Source: Bdellovibrio sp. 28-41-41 (lineage in GTDB: Bacteria > Bdellovibrionota > Bdellovibrionia > Bdellovibrionales > Bdellovibrionaceae). Taken from it: a DNA stretch of 64,000 nucleotides. Under the pieces are notes generated by a model. It was not told where the DNA came from. It saw nothing but the letters and a program-made list of their open reading frames with translations, and ran no database searches. Of this stretch, positions 25,736-34,269 are shown piece by piece. Position 1 is the stretch's first letter. Each line of letters starts with the position of its first letter. The stretch is from contig NCGL01000006.1 in assembly GCA_002256935.1 (NCBI GenBank), positions 1 through 64,000 of the forward strand, in the 5' to 3' direction. The position numbers and the translations under genes are program-made.

Positions 25736-27216
25736 ATATTCGTGAATTAGCAACCCAATTTCAAATTCTAATTTTTTCTCGTAATTTGGATTTAGGTTCG
25801 ACGGTTAAAGTTCAAATTTCTCAAGCCGGATATGAATCTTTTTTTATCGAGCATGAAGAATCATTCTGGGATCGCCTGCAACAAATTGGACCCCATGTAG
25901 TTATTTTGGATTTGGGTTCTATTACTCAGCCGTTAAATGAATATGTCGAGAAGATCAATCAGTTTAGTTCAGAAATTGCGCTGATCTTTTTAACGGAAGA
26001 AGATAATTTTCAAATATTTGTTAATTACCCAGACTATGGTGTTCGCGAAGTGATTCACACAAAACTACCCTACCTTAAAGAACGTGTGCTTTGGGCTGTT
26101 AACCGAACGTGCGAAACTATTTTCCTGACGTACAAGAACGAACAAATTTATTCAGAACTGCAGAAGTCAAAAACCGAAGCTGAAAAAACTCAAGTGATAG
26201 AAGGTACAGCTAAGGTTGCGATACCAATTCTGAAAGCAATTTCTGAAGTGATCAATGATTATCGAATTGCTGAAAGCAAGGAAGATATCATTCGAATGTT
26301 ATTTCAAAACTTGTCGAATTTACCGTTGTTATTTTTTAAATTTCTACCGAGTATGAATTCTTTCGTGATGTCTCATGCCTCTATGCCAAATCATCAGGTT
26401 TATGAAGGCCTTGGAAGCGCGTTGAATCCAGAAGAAACAAAAGATTTAGTAAAACAGATTTTACTAAATATTGTTCCGGCATCATTCAATCAAGTGATCT
26501 CAAATATGTTTATGTTCCAGCGTCCGTCCATGATTCCTTTGTTCGATCGTGAGAATTTAGAGGGCGTTTTTGTTTTTGATCAAGAGTCGGCCAATTCGCT
26601 GATTGATCAAATGCAGGATTATGTGAGTGCGACAAGTTTGTACTATTCGCTATATTGTTTAGAAAAACGTGTCAGCCAACTCGAAGTTGAGGACCCCGTC
26701 ACGGAATTGTTTAATAAAAAGCACTTCAATGATAAGCTCCGTGATGAGTTTGAGCGTGCAAAGCGATTGAAATTGCCACTGTCGTTAATAAAAATTGCTA
26801 TTGATGATTTTGATGAGATCGAAAAAACTATGGGCGAGCCCACTCGCGATCTAATTTTGAAATCGGTCGCTAATGTTATGAATAAAACCGGGCGCGCTAA
26901 CGACGTGACGTGCCGTACGGGTGCCAATGAGTTTTCTATCATATTGCCTCATTGTAGTAAGAAAGGTGCGTCTTTGCGTGCGGAACGCCTACGTCGCTTG
27001 ATTGAAAGTCACACGCTGATGGACAGTGGGTTGAAAGTAACCGTCAGCCTGGGAGCTTCAGAGTACCCAAGTCTTTGTCGAGACAAAGATTCATTAGATG
27101 ACTCTGCCGTTAAATCCATGCGTTTTATTTCTTCTAAGGGTGGCAATCGTATTTGTCTTTACAAAGCACCCGATAATTTTGTACCGGATTACGGCGTAGA
27201 CGAAAACGAGTTGTAA
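25732..27216 (+). CDS. Receiver-like protein with degenerate GGDEF domain
   Basis: Residues about 10-130 look like a receiver-type fold (HVVILDLGS, ALIFLTEED), then a middle region, then a GGDEF-type domain (DPVTELFNKKHFNDKL onwards). The active-site loop reads G397-A-N-E-F instead of G-G-D/E-E-F; the metal-binding third residue is Asn, so cyclic-di-GMP synthesis is doubtful. It may bind GTP or a nucleotide or act as a scaffold. GTG start overlaps the kinase stop by four bases, and alr starts at its stop codon, so the three are one operon. Confidence 0.8.
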   Translation: MNIRELATQFQILIFSRNLDLGSTVKVQISQAGYESFFIEHEESFWDRLQQIGPHVVILDLGSITQPLNEYVEKINQFSSEIALIFLTEEDNFQIFVNYPDYGVREVIHTKLPYLKERVLWAVNRTCETIFLTYKNEQIYSELQKSKTEAEKTQVIEGTAKVAIPILKAISEVINDYRIAESKEDIIRMLFQNLSNLPLLFFKFLPSMNSFVMSHASMPNHQVYEGLGSALNPEETKDLVKQILLNIVPASFNQVISNMFMFQRPSMIPLFDRENLEGVFVFDQESANSLIDQMQDYVSATSLYYSLYCLEKRVSQLEVEDPVTELFNKKHFNDKLRDEFERAKRLKLPLSLIKIAIDDFDEIEKTMGEPTRDLILKSVANVMNKTGRANDVTCRTGANEFSIILPHCSKKGASLRAERLRRLIESHTLMDSGLKVTVSLGASEYPSLCRDKDSLDDSAVKSMRFISSKGGNRICLYKAPDNFVPDYGVDENEL

Positions 27217-28385
27217 TGAACTTGTATAGAAAATCTTACGCAGAAATAAACCTTCATCATCTTAAAAGTAATCTTTCATGGATTCGCTCGCATTTTCCAA
27301 AGGAAAATTTTCTGTGTCCCATGGTGAAGGCCAATGGATATGGTCATGGTGATGTCATTGTTGCCAAATGCTTAGAAGCTGAAGGCGTGAATCACATGGG
27401 CGTTTGCCTTATTGAGGAAGCGCTATGGCTTCATCAAGCGGGCATTAAATCTAATATTTTGGTTTTCCGCGGATTCGATAAGCAAGGCGCAGAAGAAATT
27501 ATCGAACGTGGATTTGTTCCTGTGGTTAGTCAGTGGGACCATTTAGAATTTTTAACTCAAGCGAATAAAGGCAAAGCAATCTCTATTCATGTTAAGTTTG
27601 ATACGGGAATGAATAGGCTGGGTTTTCCAGTTAAAGAGGCCTCGAAGATTGATGAATATCTATGGCAGAATAAAAACTTTCGTTTGAAAGGTGTTCTGAC
27701 TCATCTTCATAGTGGTGAAGACGGCCTAGATCCAAATGGAAAAACGCAAGAACAGCTTGCTTCATTGGCACAAGTGGTTCCTATTTTTAAAAAATTTAGT
27801 CCGGTGGTGCATACTTTGAATTCAGCAGGCGTGTTGGCAAAAGTGGCCGCTGAAAAACAAAAATCTAAAGTGGTCTTTGAACCTACCTTAGGCGTTCGCC
27901 CGGGATTGTTACTGTATGGTTATGCACCGAAAATGAATTTTGCGAACGAATTTCAAAGTGAAGTCAAACCGGTGATGACATTGAAATCACATTTAAGTGA
28001 AATTAGATTTGTGAATAAAGGTAGCGGTGTTTCGTACTCACATACGTGGGTTGCAAAAAAAGATTCTGTGATCGGTATCGTTCCCATTGGGTATGCTGAT
28101 GGTGTTCATCGAAATCTATCTAACAAAGGTCTGGTTAGCGTCCATGGACAACTGGTTCCTATCATCGGGAATATTTGCATGGATTATCTGATGATCGATT
28201 TGACGCCGATCATGAATTTAAAGATAGAAAAAAATGACGGCGTTATTCTATTTGGTTACAACGATCAATTGGGCTATCAACAAACCGCAGCTAATTACGC
28301 CGATGTTTTAGGAACCATTCCTTGGGAAGTTCTGACAAGTATGAGTATTCGTGTTCCCCGGGTCATCGTCGAGTCCAGTCTTTAG
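27216..28385 (+). CDS. alr: Alanine racemase
   Basis: A 389-residue fold-type III PLP enzyme with K38 in MVKANGYGHG, the lysine that carries PLP, and the second-half motif SGVSYSHTW with the catalytic tyrosine, plus GVRPGLLLYGY. It makes D-alanine for peptidoglycan. The ATG at 27216 overlaps the stop of the GGDEF gene. Its link to the two signalling genes may be only operon position. Confidence 0.95.
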   Translation: MNLYRKSYAEINLHHLKSNLSWIRSHFPKENFLCPMVKANGYGHGDVIVAKCLEAEGVNHMGVCLIEEALWLHQAGIKSNILVFRGFDKQGAEEIIERGFVPVVSQWDHLEFLTQANKGKAISIHVKFDTGMNRLGFPVKEASKIDEYLWQNKNFRLKGVLTHLHSGEDGLDPNGKTQEQLASLAQVVPIFKKFSPVVHTLNSAGVLAKVAAEKQKSKVVFEPTLGVRPGLLLYGYAPKMNFANEFQSEVKPVMTLKSHLSEIRFVNKGSGVSYSHTWVAKKDSVIGIVPIGYADGVHRNLSNKGLVSVHGQLVPIIGNICMDYLMIDLTPIMNLKIEKNDGVILFGYNDQLGYQQTAANYADVLGTIPWEVLTSMSIRVPRVIVESSL

Positions 28386-28396
28386 AAAAAAGAAAT

Positions 28397-28425
28397 TTTA
28401 AATACTCTATTTAGACTGCTACAAT
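28397..28425 (+). promoter_or_regulatory. Sigma-70-like promoter candidate
   Basis: TTTAAA (28397-28402, four of six to TTGACA), a 17-base spacer and TACAAT (28420-28425, five of six to TATAAT) lie upstream of the 28456 gene. Confidence 0.4.
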
Positions 28426-28455
28426 AATGGGAGGTCCTTAACAGGAGTGTGCCTC

Positions 28456-29475
28456 GTGAATTTTATTATCAAAATGGTGTTAAGCAGCATCTTATTTGTG
28501 CAGTTTGGTTTCGCTGAAACAGTTTTATTTTATCAAAAACCAAAAGTTAAAAATGCCATAGATTTTATGGGGACTCAGCCAACGGTTGACGAAGTTTCTA
28601 AGATGATTGCATTTGGAAAAATGGATGCGCAGTCTTTAATAACGATTAGAAAATTTTTAAAAGAGAAAAAAATTGCTGGAACAACTCGCATGCCAGGTGT
28701 GGAGTTGAAGGGGAATAGGCTTACTATTGAGGGACTTAAGTTCCCACTTGTGATTGGCAATTCTGAAAAACTCCAAATCTCCTACGATGGGGAAAATGTT
28801 GAATTAAAAAATCCAAATGATGTTGCACAAACGTTTAAGGATGTTGAAGCATTCTTTGGTCAAAAAGTCGGAAAGCACGATGCTATTAAGTATCTGTTGT
28901 TTCGCCTTGGCGCCGGCGAGAGAGCCGAAGCTGTGTTATTTTTACCATATTTGATTGCCCTAGCCGTCCTAGCACTCGCTGGCGGAATCTATTCGTGGTG
29001 GAATAGCAAAAACAAAAAAGGATTGGAAGAATGGCCATTTGAAGTCGACAACTTTGGAAAGCCTGTGGTTATCAAATGTGAAGCTGGAAATTTATCTGTT
29101 ATGTGTGGAAATGAGAAGATGACGTTTAGAGTGGATTCTAGTGGTAGTGCCGCGACGGACTATGTGGATATGAAAAAGCCATCGCGAACAGGTACCTTGG
29201 TGTCGACCGGAGATGATGGGTTAATGAGGTCTAGTGGGCGTTTTTCAAACGCGTTCTACTCTCAACAAAAGAAAGAAACCGTCATGTCTATGGCCAAAGT
29301 CATTTTGGGTGAAAATGGGCAAAGAAAAATTTGTACCGAAAACGAATTCGCCGAAAACTTAGGACCCGTATATGCCGAGATTGCTAAACAGGTAACTGAC
29401 CATAGTAAGAAGAAAGACAAACCGCAGGCGATACAAAAGCTGAAAAGTTTAGATTCAGGGAATCAAGCCAAGTAG
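28456..29475 (+). CDS. Membrane-anchored secreted protein of unknown function
   Basis: The GTG at 28456 has AGGAG eight bases upstream and gives a 339-residue protein with a signal peptide (NFIIKMVLSSILFVQFGFA). A second hydrophobic segment in the middle (LFLPYLIALAVLALAGGIYSW) suggests one membrane span, then a C-terminal domain with two cysteines (KCEAGNLSVMCG). No known family. The N-terminal hydrophobic part may be uncleaved. Confidence 0.6.
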   Translation: MNFIIKMVLSSILFVQFGFAETVLFYQKPKVKNAIDFMGTQPTVDEVSKMIAFGKMDAQSLITIRKFLKEKKIAGTTRMPGVELKGNRLTIEGLKFPLVIGNSEKLQISYDGENVELKNPNDVAQTFKDVEAFFGQKVGKHDAIKYLLFRLGAGERAEAVLFLPYLIALAVLALAGGIYSWWNSKNKKGLEEWPFEVDNFGKPVVIKCEAGNLSVMCGNEKMTFRVDSSGSAATDYVDMKKPSRTGTLVSTGDDGLMRSSGRFSNAFYSQQKKETVMSMAKVILGENGQRKICTENEFAENLGPVYAEIAKQVTDHSKKKDKPQAIQKLKSLDSGNQAK

Positions 29476-29583
29476 TTTTGCAACATTATTACGTCACAGA
29501 AGAAAGTGCCTAGCATGGTTACTTTCCTCTAGTCCGTATTCTTCGATCATTGTAATACCTTAACGAAAACGATATGATAAGGC

Positions 29584-30360
29584 ATGGTAACCGCCGTACG
29601 TAGTTTTGTAACTGAGACAGGGAACATGATTTTGTTCATGACTTCGTCGTTGCGTTTACTGTTTACTCCGCCTAGTCGGTGGCAAGAAATTCTGAAACAT
29701 ATGGAATTCATTGGAAATAAATCGGTGGCGATTATTTCTTTAACCTCTCTATTCACGGGCCTAGCGCTGTCTCTTCAAATTTATTTAGGATTTAAAATTA
29801 TCAACGCTGTTAACCTGGTTGGACCGACAGTTGCATTAGGTGTTACGCGTGAACTAGGACCTGTGTTGACGGGGCTGATCGTTGCCGCTCGGGCGGGTGG
29901 CGCAATGGCAGCGCGTTTGGGGACGATGCGCGTGAATGAACAAATTGATGCGCTGGATGTAATGGGCGTGAACACGCGCCAGTATTTGATCGGTCCTAGA
30001 ATTATTGCCGCCATGATTTGTATGCCTTTGTTAACGGCTGTGTTTGATTTTGTGGCTATGATCGGTAGTTATATTTTGGTCGTGTTTATTGTTGATTTAG
30101 ATAAAGCTATTTTTCTAGAAAAAATTAGGCAGACGGTGGAGGTTAAGCACCTTATGGAAGGCTTGTTTAAGTCCGCTATTTTTGGCTTGGTATTTGGATT
30201 AGTCTGTACCTATCGTGGGTTTTACACTACCGGCGGCGCAAAGGGCGTAGGGGAAGCAACCAATCAAGGCGTTGTTACAAGTATGGTTATGGTAATTGTA
30301 TTAGATTATTTTATGACCAACTTAATTCGTATTTTTTATCTCACTGTGGGGATTCAATAG
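29584..30360 (+). CDS. mlaE: MlaE-family permease of a phospholipid ABC transporter
   Basis: A 258-residue MlaE/YrbE permease: SRWQEILKHMEFIGNKS, then the VARELGPVLTGLIVAARAGGAMAARLG-type block (TRELGPVLTGLIVAARAGG, MRVNEQIDALDVMGVN), and several membrane segments. It forms the inner-membrane channel with MlaF and MlaD. The ATG at 29584 keeps the usual N-terminal helix; ATG at 29626 is an alternative. mlaF starts at the last base of its stop. Confidence 0.93.
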   Translation: MVTAVRSFVTETGNMILFMTSSLRLLFTPPSRWQEILKHMEFIGNKSVAIISLTSLFTGLALSLQIYLGFKIINAVNLVGPTVALGVTRELGPVLTGLIVAARAGGAMAARLGTMRVNEQIDALDVMGVNTRQYLIGPRIIAAMICMPLLTAVFDFVAMIGSYILVVFIVDLDKAIFLEKIRQTVEVKHLMEGLFKSAIFGLVFGLVCTYRGFYTTGGAKGVGEATNQGVVTSMVMVIVLDYFMTNLIRIFYLTVGIQ

Positions 30361-31115
30361 TGGATGCCGCAGTTAAGATTCAGGACCTTAAAAAAACTTT
30401 CGATGGAAAAGATTTTGTTCTTAAGGGACTAAATTTGGAAATTCCTAAAGGAGCTTTAACTGCAATCATAGGCTTCTCAGGTACTGGAAAATCAGTTTTA
30501 TTAAAACATATGCTAGGATTGTTTCAACCAACGTCGGGGAAAGTTGAAGTTTTAGGTACAGATATGTCCACGCTATCTCCGGATGACCTTACCAAATTTC
30601 GTTGTCACTTTGGTGTGTTATTCCAATCCGCCGCTTTGTTTGATGATATGACGGTTTTAGAAAACGTATGTTTTCCTTTGATCGAGCATCGTCGAAATTT
30701 GAAACCGGATGAGGTTATAAAAATCGCAGAAGAAAAACTCAAGATGGTGGGACTTGATCCTAAGCACTTTAATAAGCTACCAAGTCAGATCAGTGGCGGT
30801 ATGCAAAAGCGAACAGGTCTGGCGCGTGCGTTGGCCCTAGATCCAGAAATACTTGTGTATGATGAACCAACGACAGGTTTAGATCCCATTCTGACTGAAA
30901 TGGTTGATAATCTGATATTGGAAACACATAAACATAATAAGGGGACCACCTCTATAATGGTAAGCCATGACCTTGCAGCGGCCTTTCGAATTGCCGATTA
31001 TGTAGCTATGCTTGATGCTGGCCAGGTATTGCTATTTGGAACACCTGAAGATTTTTATAAAAGTGAAATTGAATTAGTGAAACGATTTGTGTCCAAAGGG
31101 ATAAAACACTCATGA
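30360..31115 (+). CDS. mlaF: MlaF-family ATPase of a phospholipid ABC transporter
   Basis: A 251-residue ABC ATPase with Walker A GFSGTGKSVLLKH, ABC signature ISGGMQKRTGLARAL, Walker B ILVYDEPTTGLDP and switch histidine in VSHDL. Its position between mlaE and mlaD assigns it to that importer/exporter of phospholipid between membranes. GTG start at 30360 follows GGGG; it overlaps mlaE by one base and mlaD by four. Confidence 0.94.
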   Translation: MDAAVKIQDLKKTFDGKDFVLKGLNLEIPKGALTAIIGFSGTGKSVLLKHMLGLFQPTSGKVEVLGTDMSTLSPDDLTKFRCHFGVLFQSAALFDDMTVLENVCFPLIEHRRNLKPDEVIKIAEEKLKMVGLDPKHFNKLPSQISGGMQKRTGLARALALDPEILVYDEPTTGLDPILTEMVDNLILETHKHNKGTTSIMVSHDLAAAFRIADYVAMLDAGQVLLFGTPEDFYKSEIELVKRFVSKGIKHS

Positions 31116-32491
31116 GCTTGATGGGAACTACCGAATTTAAAGTGGGCGCTCTTGTTGTTATCGTCGGTGGACTAATTGGTTTAATGTCTATGCAAGTCAG
31201 CGATGACCCAAGCTTTCTAGGAAAATCAAAACGCGCCTGGTTCTTGCTCGACAATGCCGCGGGATTAATTAAAAACTCAGGTGTAAAAACGGCCGGTATT
31301 CCTATCGGTATTATTAAAGATATTCGTTTGCAAGATGGTAAAGCCCGCATTGAAATCAGTGTTGGATCGGATACTCCGATGACGACGTCTGCGGCAGTTG
31401 AAATTAAATCGATCGGTATCTTGGGTGACAAGCACGTAGAGTTAAACCCGGGATCTATTTCTGATCCACCGTTGGCTGAAGGCGGTCAAATCCTAAACGT
31501 GCGTGACAAGGGGTCTCTAGATAATGTGCTGGCTCAAGTCGGTGATATCGCCGGATCATTGAAACAAGTTTCCGAAGTCGTGCGCCAATCCTTGACTGAT
31601 GAAGGAACGCAAAAACATGTGCTCGGTCGCATCGTTAAGAACATCGAAAAAATCACAGATGATATCAAAGACATCACTGGCGAAAACAAAGAGCAAATTG
31701 CCGAGATCGTAGATCAAGTGAACGACATCACTCGTACATTGGATGAATTAGTTAATGACGAGAGCGATGAAGGCTTGAAGAAAACGTGGAAAAAAACTTT
31801 GGTTCGCTTGGATAGCACGATGAAAAATATCGATGAAGTCACTACCAAGATTAACAAAGGTGAAGGCACCATCGGTAAGTTGATTAACGATGAAACAACT
31901 GTGGACGAATTAAATACGGCGATCACTGGAATCAGCAGTCTGTTTGATAGTGCTGGGAAAATTCAAACCGGATTTGATTTCCATGGCGATTATCTTACGT
32001 CTGTAGGACAAACTAAATCGACTATCGGTATCCAAATTCAGCCGGGCTTGGACCGTTACTATTATTTAGGCATTGTGAATGATCCCGCAGGTCTTGTTGA
32101 GCGTGAAGAGACAAAAGTCAGCAGCGGCGGTTCTGTCATTTCAGACACCAGCACTGAAAAACGTTTCTTGAGCAAAACGAAATTCACTCTATTATTCGCC
32201 AAAAATTTCTACGACTTTACCATCAAAGCCGGCTTAATCGAAAATTCAGGCGGCTTCGGAATGGACTACCATTTCTTCAACCGCAAACTTAGATTCAGTG
32301 TTGAAGCATTTAACCTAGAGAAAGCCAACTTACGCGTATCGGCCCGCTACGACTTATTCTACGGCCTATACGTCACAGCCGGCCAACAAGACATGCTAGA
32401 CAAAGAACAAACCCGATCCAGCTACCTAGGCGCCGGCCTATTCTTAACAAACGACGACCTAAAGCTATTACTCACAAAATCCCCATTCTAA
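31112..32491 (+). CDS. mlaD: MlaD-type MCE protein with long beta-rich C-terminal region
   Basis: Residues about 8-28 are an N-terminal membrane anchor. An MCE domain follows at about 40-118 (AWFLLDNAAGLIKNSGVKTA, VEIKSIGILGDKHVELNPG). Then come about 150 mostly helical residues with repeated ITDDIKDITG-type stretches, and residues about 290-459 look like a small beta barrel (alternating YYYLGIVN, FYDFTIKAGLIEN, LRFSVEAFNL, VSARYDLFYGLYV, ending in SPF). E. coli MlaD is only 183 residues. No mlaB, mlaC or mlaA is adjacent, so this protein may span the periplasm by itself. The last part of the gene has C/A-rich bases unlike the rest. Confidence 0.9.
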   Translation: MSLMGTTEFKVGALVVIVGGLIGLMSMQVSDDPSFLGKSKRAWFLLDNAAGLIKNSGVKTAGIPIGIIKDIRLQDGKARIEISVGSDTPMTTSAAVEIKSIGILGDKHVELNPGSISDPPLAEGGQILNVRDKGSLDNVLAQVGDIAGSLKQVSEVVRQSLTDEGTQKHVLGRIVKNIEKITDDIKDITGENKEQIAEIVDQVNDITRTLDELVNDESDEGLKKTWKKTLVRLDSTMKNIDEVTTKINKGEGTIGKLINDETTVDELNTAITGISSLFDSAGKIQTGFDFHGDYLTSVGQTKSTIGIQIQPGLDRYYYLGIVNDPAGLVEREETKVSSGGSVISDTSTEKRFLSKTKFTLLFAKNFYDFTIKAGLIENSGGFGMDYHFFNRKLRFSVEAFNLEKANLRVSARYDLFYGLYVTAGQQDMLDKEQTRSSYLGAGLFLTNDDLKLLLTKSPF

Positions 32492-32506
32492 CCACCCCTC
32501 CTTCGG

Positions 32507-32517
32507 GTGCCAGGTCC
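32507..32517 (+). repeat. Third copy of the GTGCCAGGTCC motif
   Basis: GTGCCAGGTCC at 32507-32517, just after mlaD, repeats the outer 11 bases of the inverted-repeat element that starts 47 bases downstream. It is followed by CTAAAAAGTCC. Confidence 0.5.
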
Positions 32518-32563
32518 TAAAAAGTCCAACCCGCTTGGCATATCTGCCTCGTTGGTTTCTAGA

Positions 32564-32712
32564 GTGCCAGGTCCGATAATTTCCTAAACATAAAAAAGTA
32601 ATTACTCGAAACTTGATTGTCGTTTTATTTCGATAGTGCAATCGCAACTCGTAGTGTTTATCAATGTTTTCGGATTGCGACTTTGGGCAGCGGAAATTAT
32701 CGGACCTGGCAC
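32564..32712. mobile_element. 149-bp element with perfect 21-bp inverted repeats, REP/MITE-like
   Basis: GTGCCAGGTCCGATAATTTCC at 32564-32584 is the exact reverse complement of 32692-32712. The 107 bases between are non-coding and partly palindromic (GCAATCGCAA and GATTGCGA). The short ends resemble the GTGCCAGGTCC-type repeats seen scattered in some bacterial genomes and moved by TnpA-REP-like enzymes, which I recall but cannot check. No transposase is here, so any movement would be in trans. No target duplication was seen. Confidence 0.5.
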
Positions 32713-32754
32713 CTTAGGGGGAGTTGTGGTAGCGGTGGTGGCTTGGGGGTTTAG

Positions 32755-34260
32755 ATGTTTCGTAGGGCTTTGGTGAGTGTTTCTGATAAGTCAGGGTTGA
32801 TTGAGTTTTTGGAGCCGCTTGTGAAAAAAGGGCTTCAGTTGATTTCTACTGGGGGGACGGCTCAGTTTCTTCGGGATCATAAGTTGCCTGTGGTGGATGT
32901 GAGTGAGGTGACCCAGTTTCCGGAAGTCATGGATGGGCGAGTGAAGACGTTGCATCCTAAGATTCATATGGGACTCTTGGCGCGTGCGGGAAATGCGAGT
33001 GACCTTGAAGTGTTGAAAAAGTTTGAGACCGAAATGTTCGATCTTGTTGTAGTTAATCTGTATCCATTTGAAGAGTCCCTGAAGAAAAATCTTCCGCCGG
33101 CAGAGATGATCGAGAAAATTGATATCGGTGGGCCTAGCATGCTACGTTCTGCGGCTAAAAGTTTTGAGCGCATCACTGTTGTTTGTGATCCTAAAGATTA
33201 TCCTCGCATTTTAGACTCTACGGATAAAGCGGCGCTGAACAAACAGCTAGCAGCTAAAGTATTTCAACATTGCAGTTACTATGATTCATTAATCAGCCAG
33301 TATTTAAATCCCGAGGTGACCGAGCAGTTCATACTGGGCGGCAAACTGGAAAAAGAACTTCGCTATGGCGAGAATCCTCACCAAAAAGCACGCTGGTATA
33401 AATTTGGTGGCAATCTGCAAGGCTTTCAAGATTTCAAAATTCTTCAAGGCAAAGAACTTTCGTATAATAACTTGCTCGACCTGGATGCCGCTCTGACATT
33501 GTCTCTTGAGATATTAGAAAAAAATGCAGTTGCGGTTAAGCATAATAATCCATGCGGTGTTGCTTACGGTTCTGACGCTGACGATGTCATGCAAAGACTG
33601 GTAAAAACAGATCCTGTGAGTATTTTCGGCGGCATCGTCGCTACTAATTGTACGATCAGCTTAAAAATGGCGGACGAGTTATCAAAGATATTTTTAGAGT
33701 GTATTGTGGCCCCGGGATATTCTGACGAAGCTCTGGCCCTGTTTTCAAAAAAGAAAAACTTACGTCTATTAACATACCCGACGCAAGTGAAGAAAAACCC
33801 ACTCGTCGTGAAAACTATCATGGGCGGTTTTTTAGTTCAGGACCAAGATGTGTTTCCGTCCCCAGCTGATCAATGGCAAAATTTCGGACGACCCGTTCCA
33901 GAAACTATTAAAGCCGATATTATTTTTGGCGAAAAAGTTTGCGGGTATTTAAAGTCAAACAGCATCGCTTTGATCGACAACAAAATGACAATCGGTTTAG
34001 GTATGGGGCAGGTAAATCGTGTTGATGCCGTTGAACAATCCTTAGGTCGAGCGCTAAAACATCATCAGATTACTTCGCAAACTGTTTTAATTTCAGATGC
34101 GTTTTTTCCTTTTACCGATTCGATTGAACTCATAGCAAAACATAAAATTAAATGGGTCTTTCAGCCAGGCGGAAGTGTGAAAGATGAAGACGTAGTTAAA
34201 AAGTGCCAGGAACTAGATGTGAACTTAATTTTTAGTGGCAAAAGGCATTTTAGACACTAA
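32755..34260 (+). CDS. purH: Bifunctional AICAR transformylase / IMP cyclohydrolase
   Basis: A 501-residue PurH. The N-terminal MGS-like cyclohydrolase part reads VSVSDKSGLIEFLEPLVKKG, STGGTAQFL and PEVMDGRVKTLHPKIHMGLL. The C-terminal transformylase part has KHNNPCGVAYG and DAFFPFTDSIE. It carries out the last two steps to IMP. Slightly short of the usual 520-530. No ribosome site is obvious before the ATG (GGGGGTTTAG lies just ahead). The first 200 bases of the gene are unusually rich in G and T. The next gene follows after nine bases. Confidence 0.95.
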   Translation: MFRRALVSVSDKSGLIEFLEPLVKKGLQLISTGGTAQFLRDHKLPVVDVSEVTQFPEVMDGRVKTLHPKIHMGLLARAGNASDLEVLKKFETEMFDLVVVNLYPFEESLKKNLPPAEMIEKIDIGGPSMLRSAAKSFERITVVCDPKDYPRILDSTDKAALNKQLAAKVFQHCSYYDSLISQYLNPEVTEQFILGGKLEKELRYGENPHQKARWYKFGGNLQGFQDFKILQGKELSYNNLLDLDAALTLSLEILEKNAVAVKHNNPCGVAYGSDADDVMQRLVKTDPVSIFGGIVATNCTISLKMADELSKIFLECIVAPGYSDEALALFSKKKNLRLLTYPTQVKKNPLVVKTIMGGFLVQDQDVFPSPADQWQNFGRPVPETIKADIIFGEKVCGYLKSNSIALIDNKMTIGLGMGQVNRVDAVEQSLGRALKHHQITSQTVLISDAFFPFTDSIELIAKHKIKWVFQPGGSVKDEDVVKKCQELDVNLIFSGKRHFRH

Positions 34261-34269
34261 TATTAGTTC

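Noticed and set aside
29550-29578. TTGTAA-17-TATGAT promoter-like pair
   Set aside because: The start of transcription would fall at or after the mlaE ATG at 29584. It works only if the start is 29626 or the message is leaderless.
32564-32712. Element as a replication origin or attC site
   Set aside because: The skew signature is only local, and no dnaA boxes, dnaA gene, integrase or recombination core were seen.
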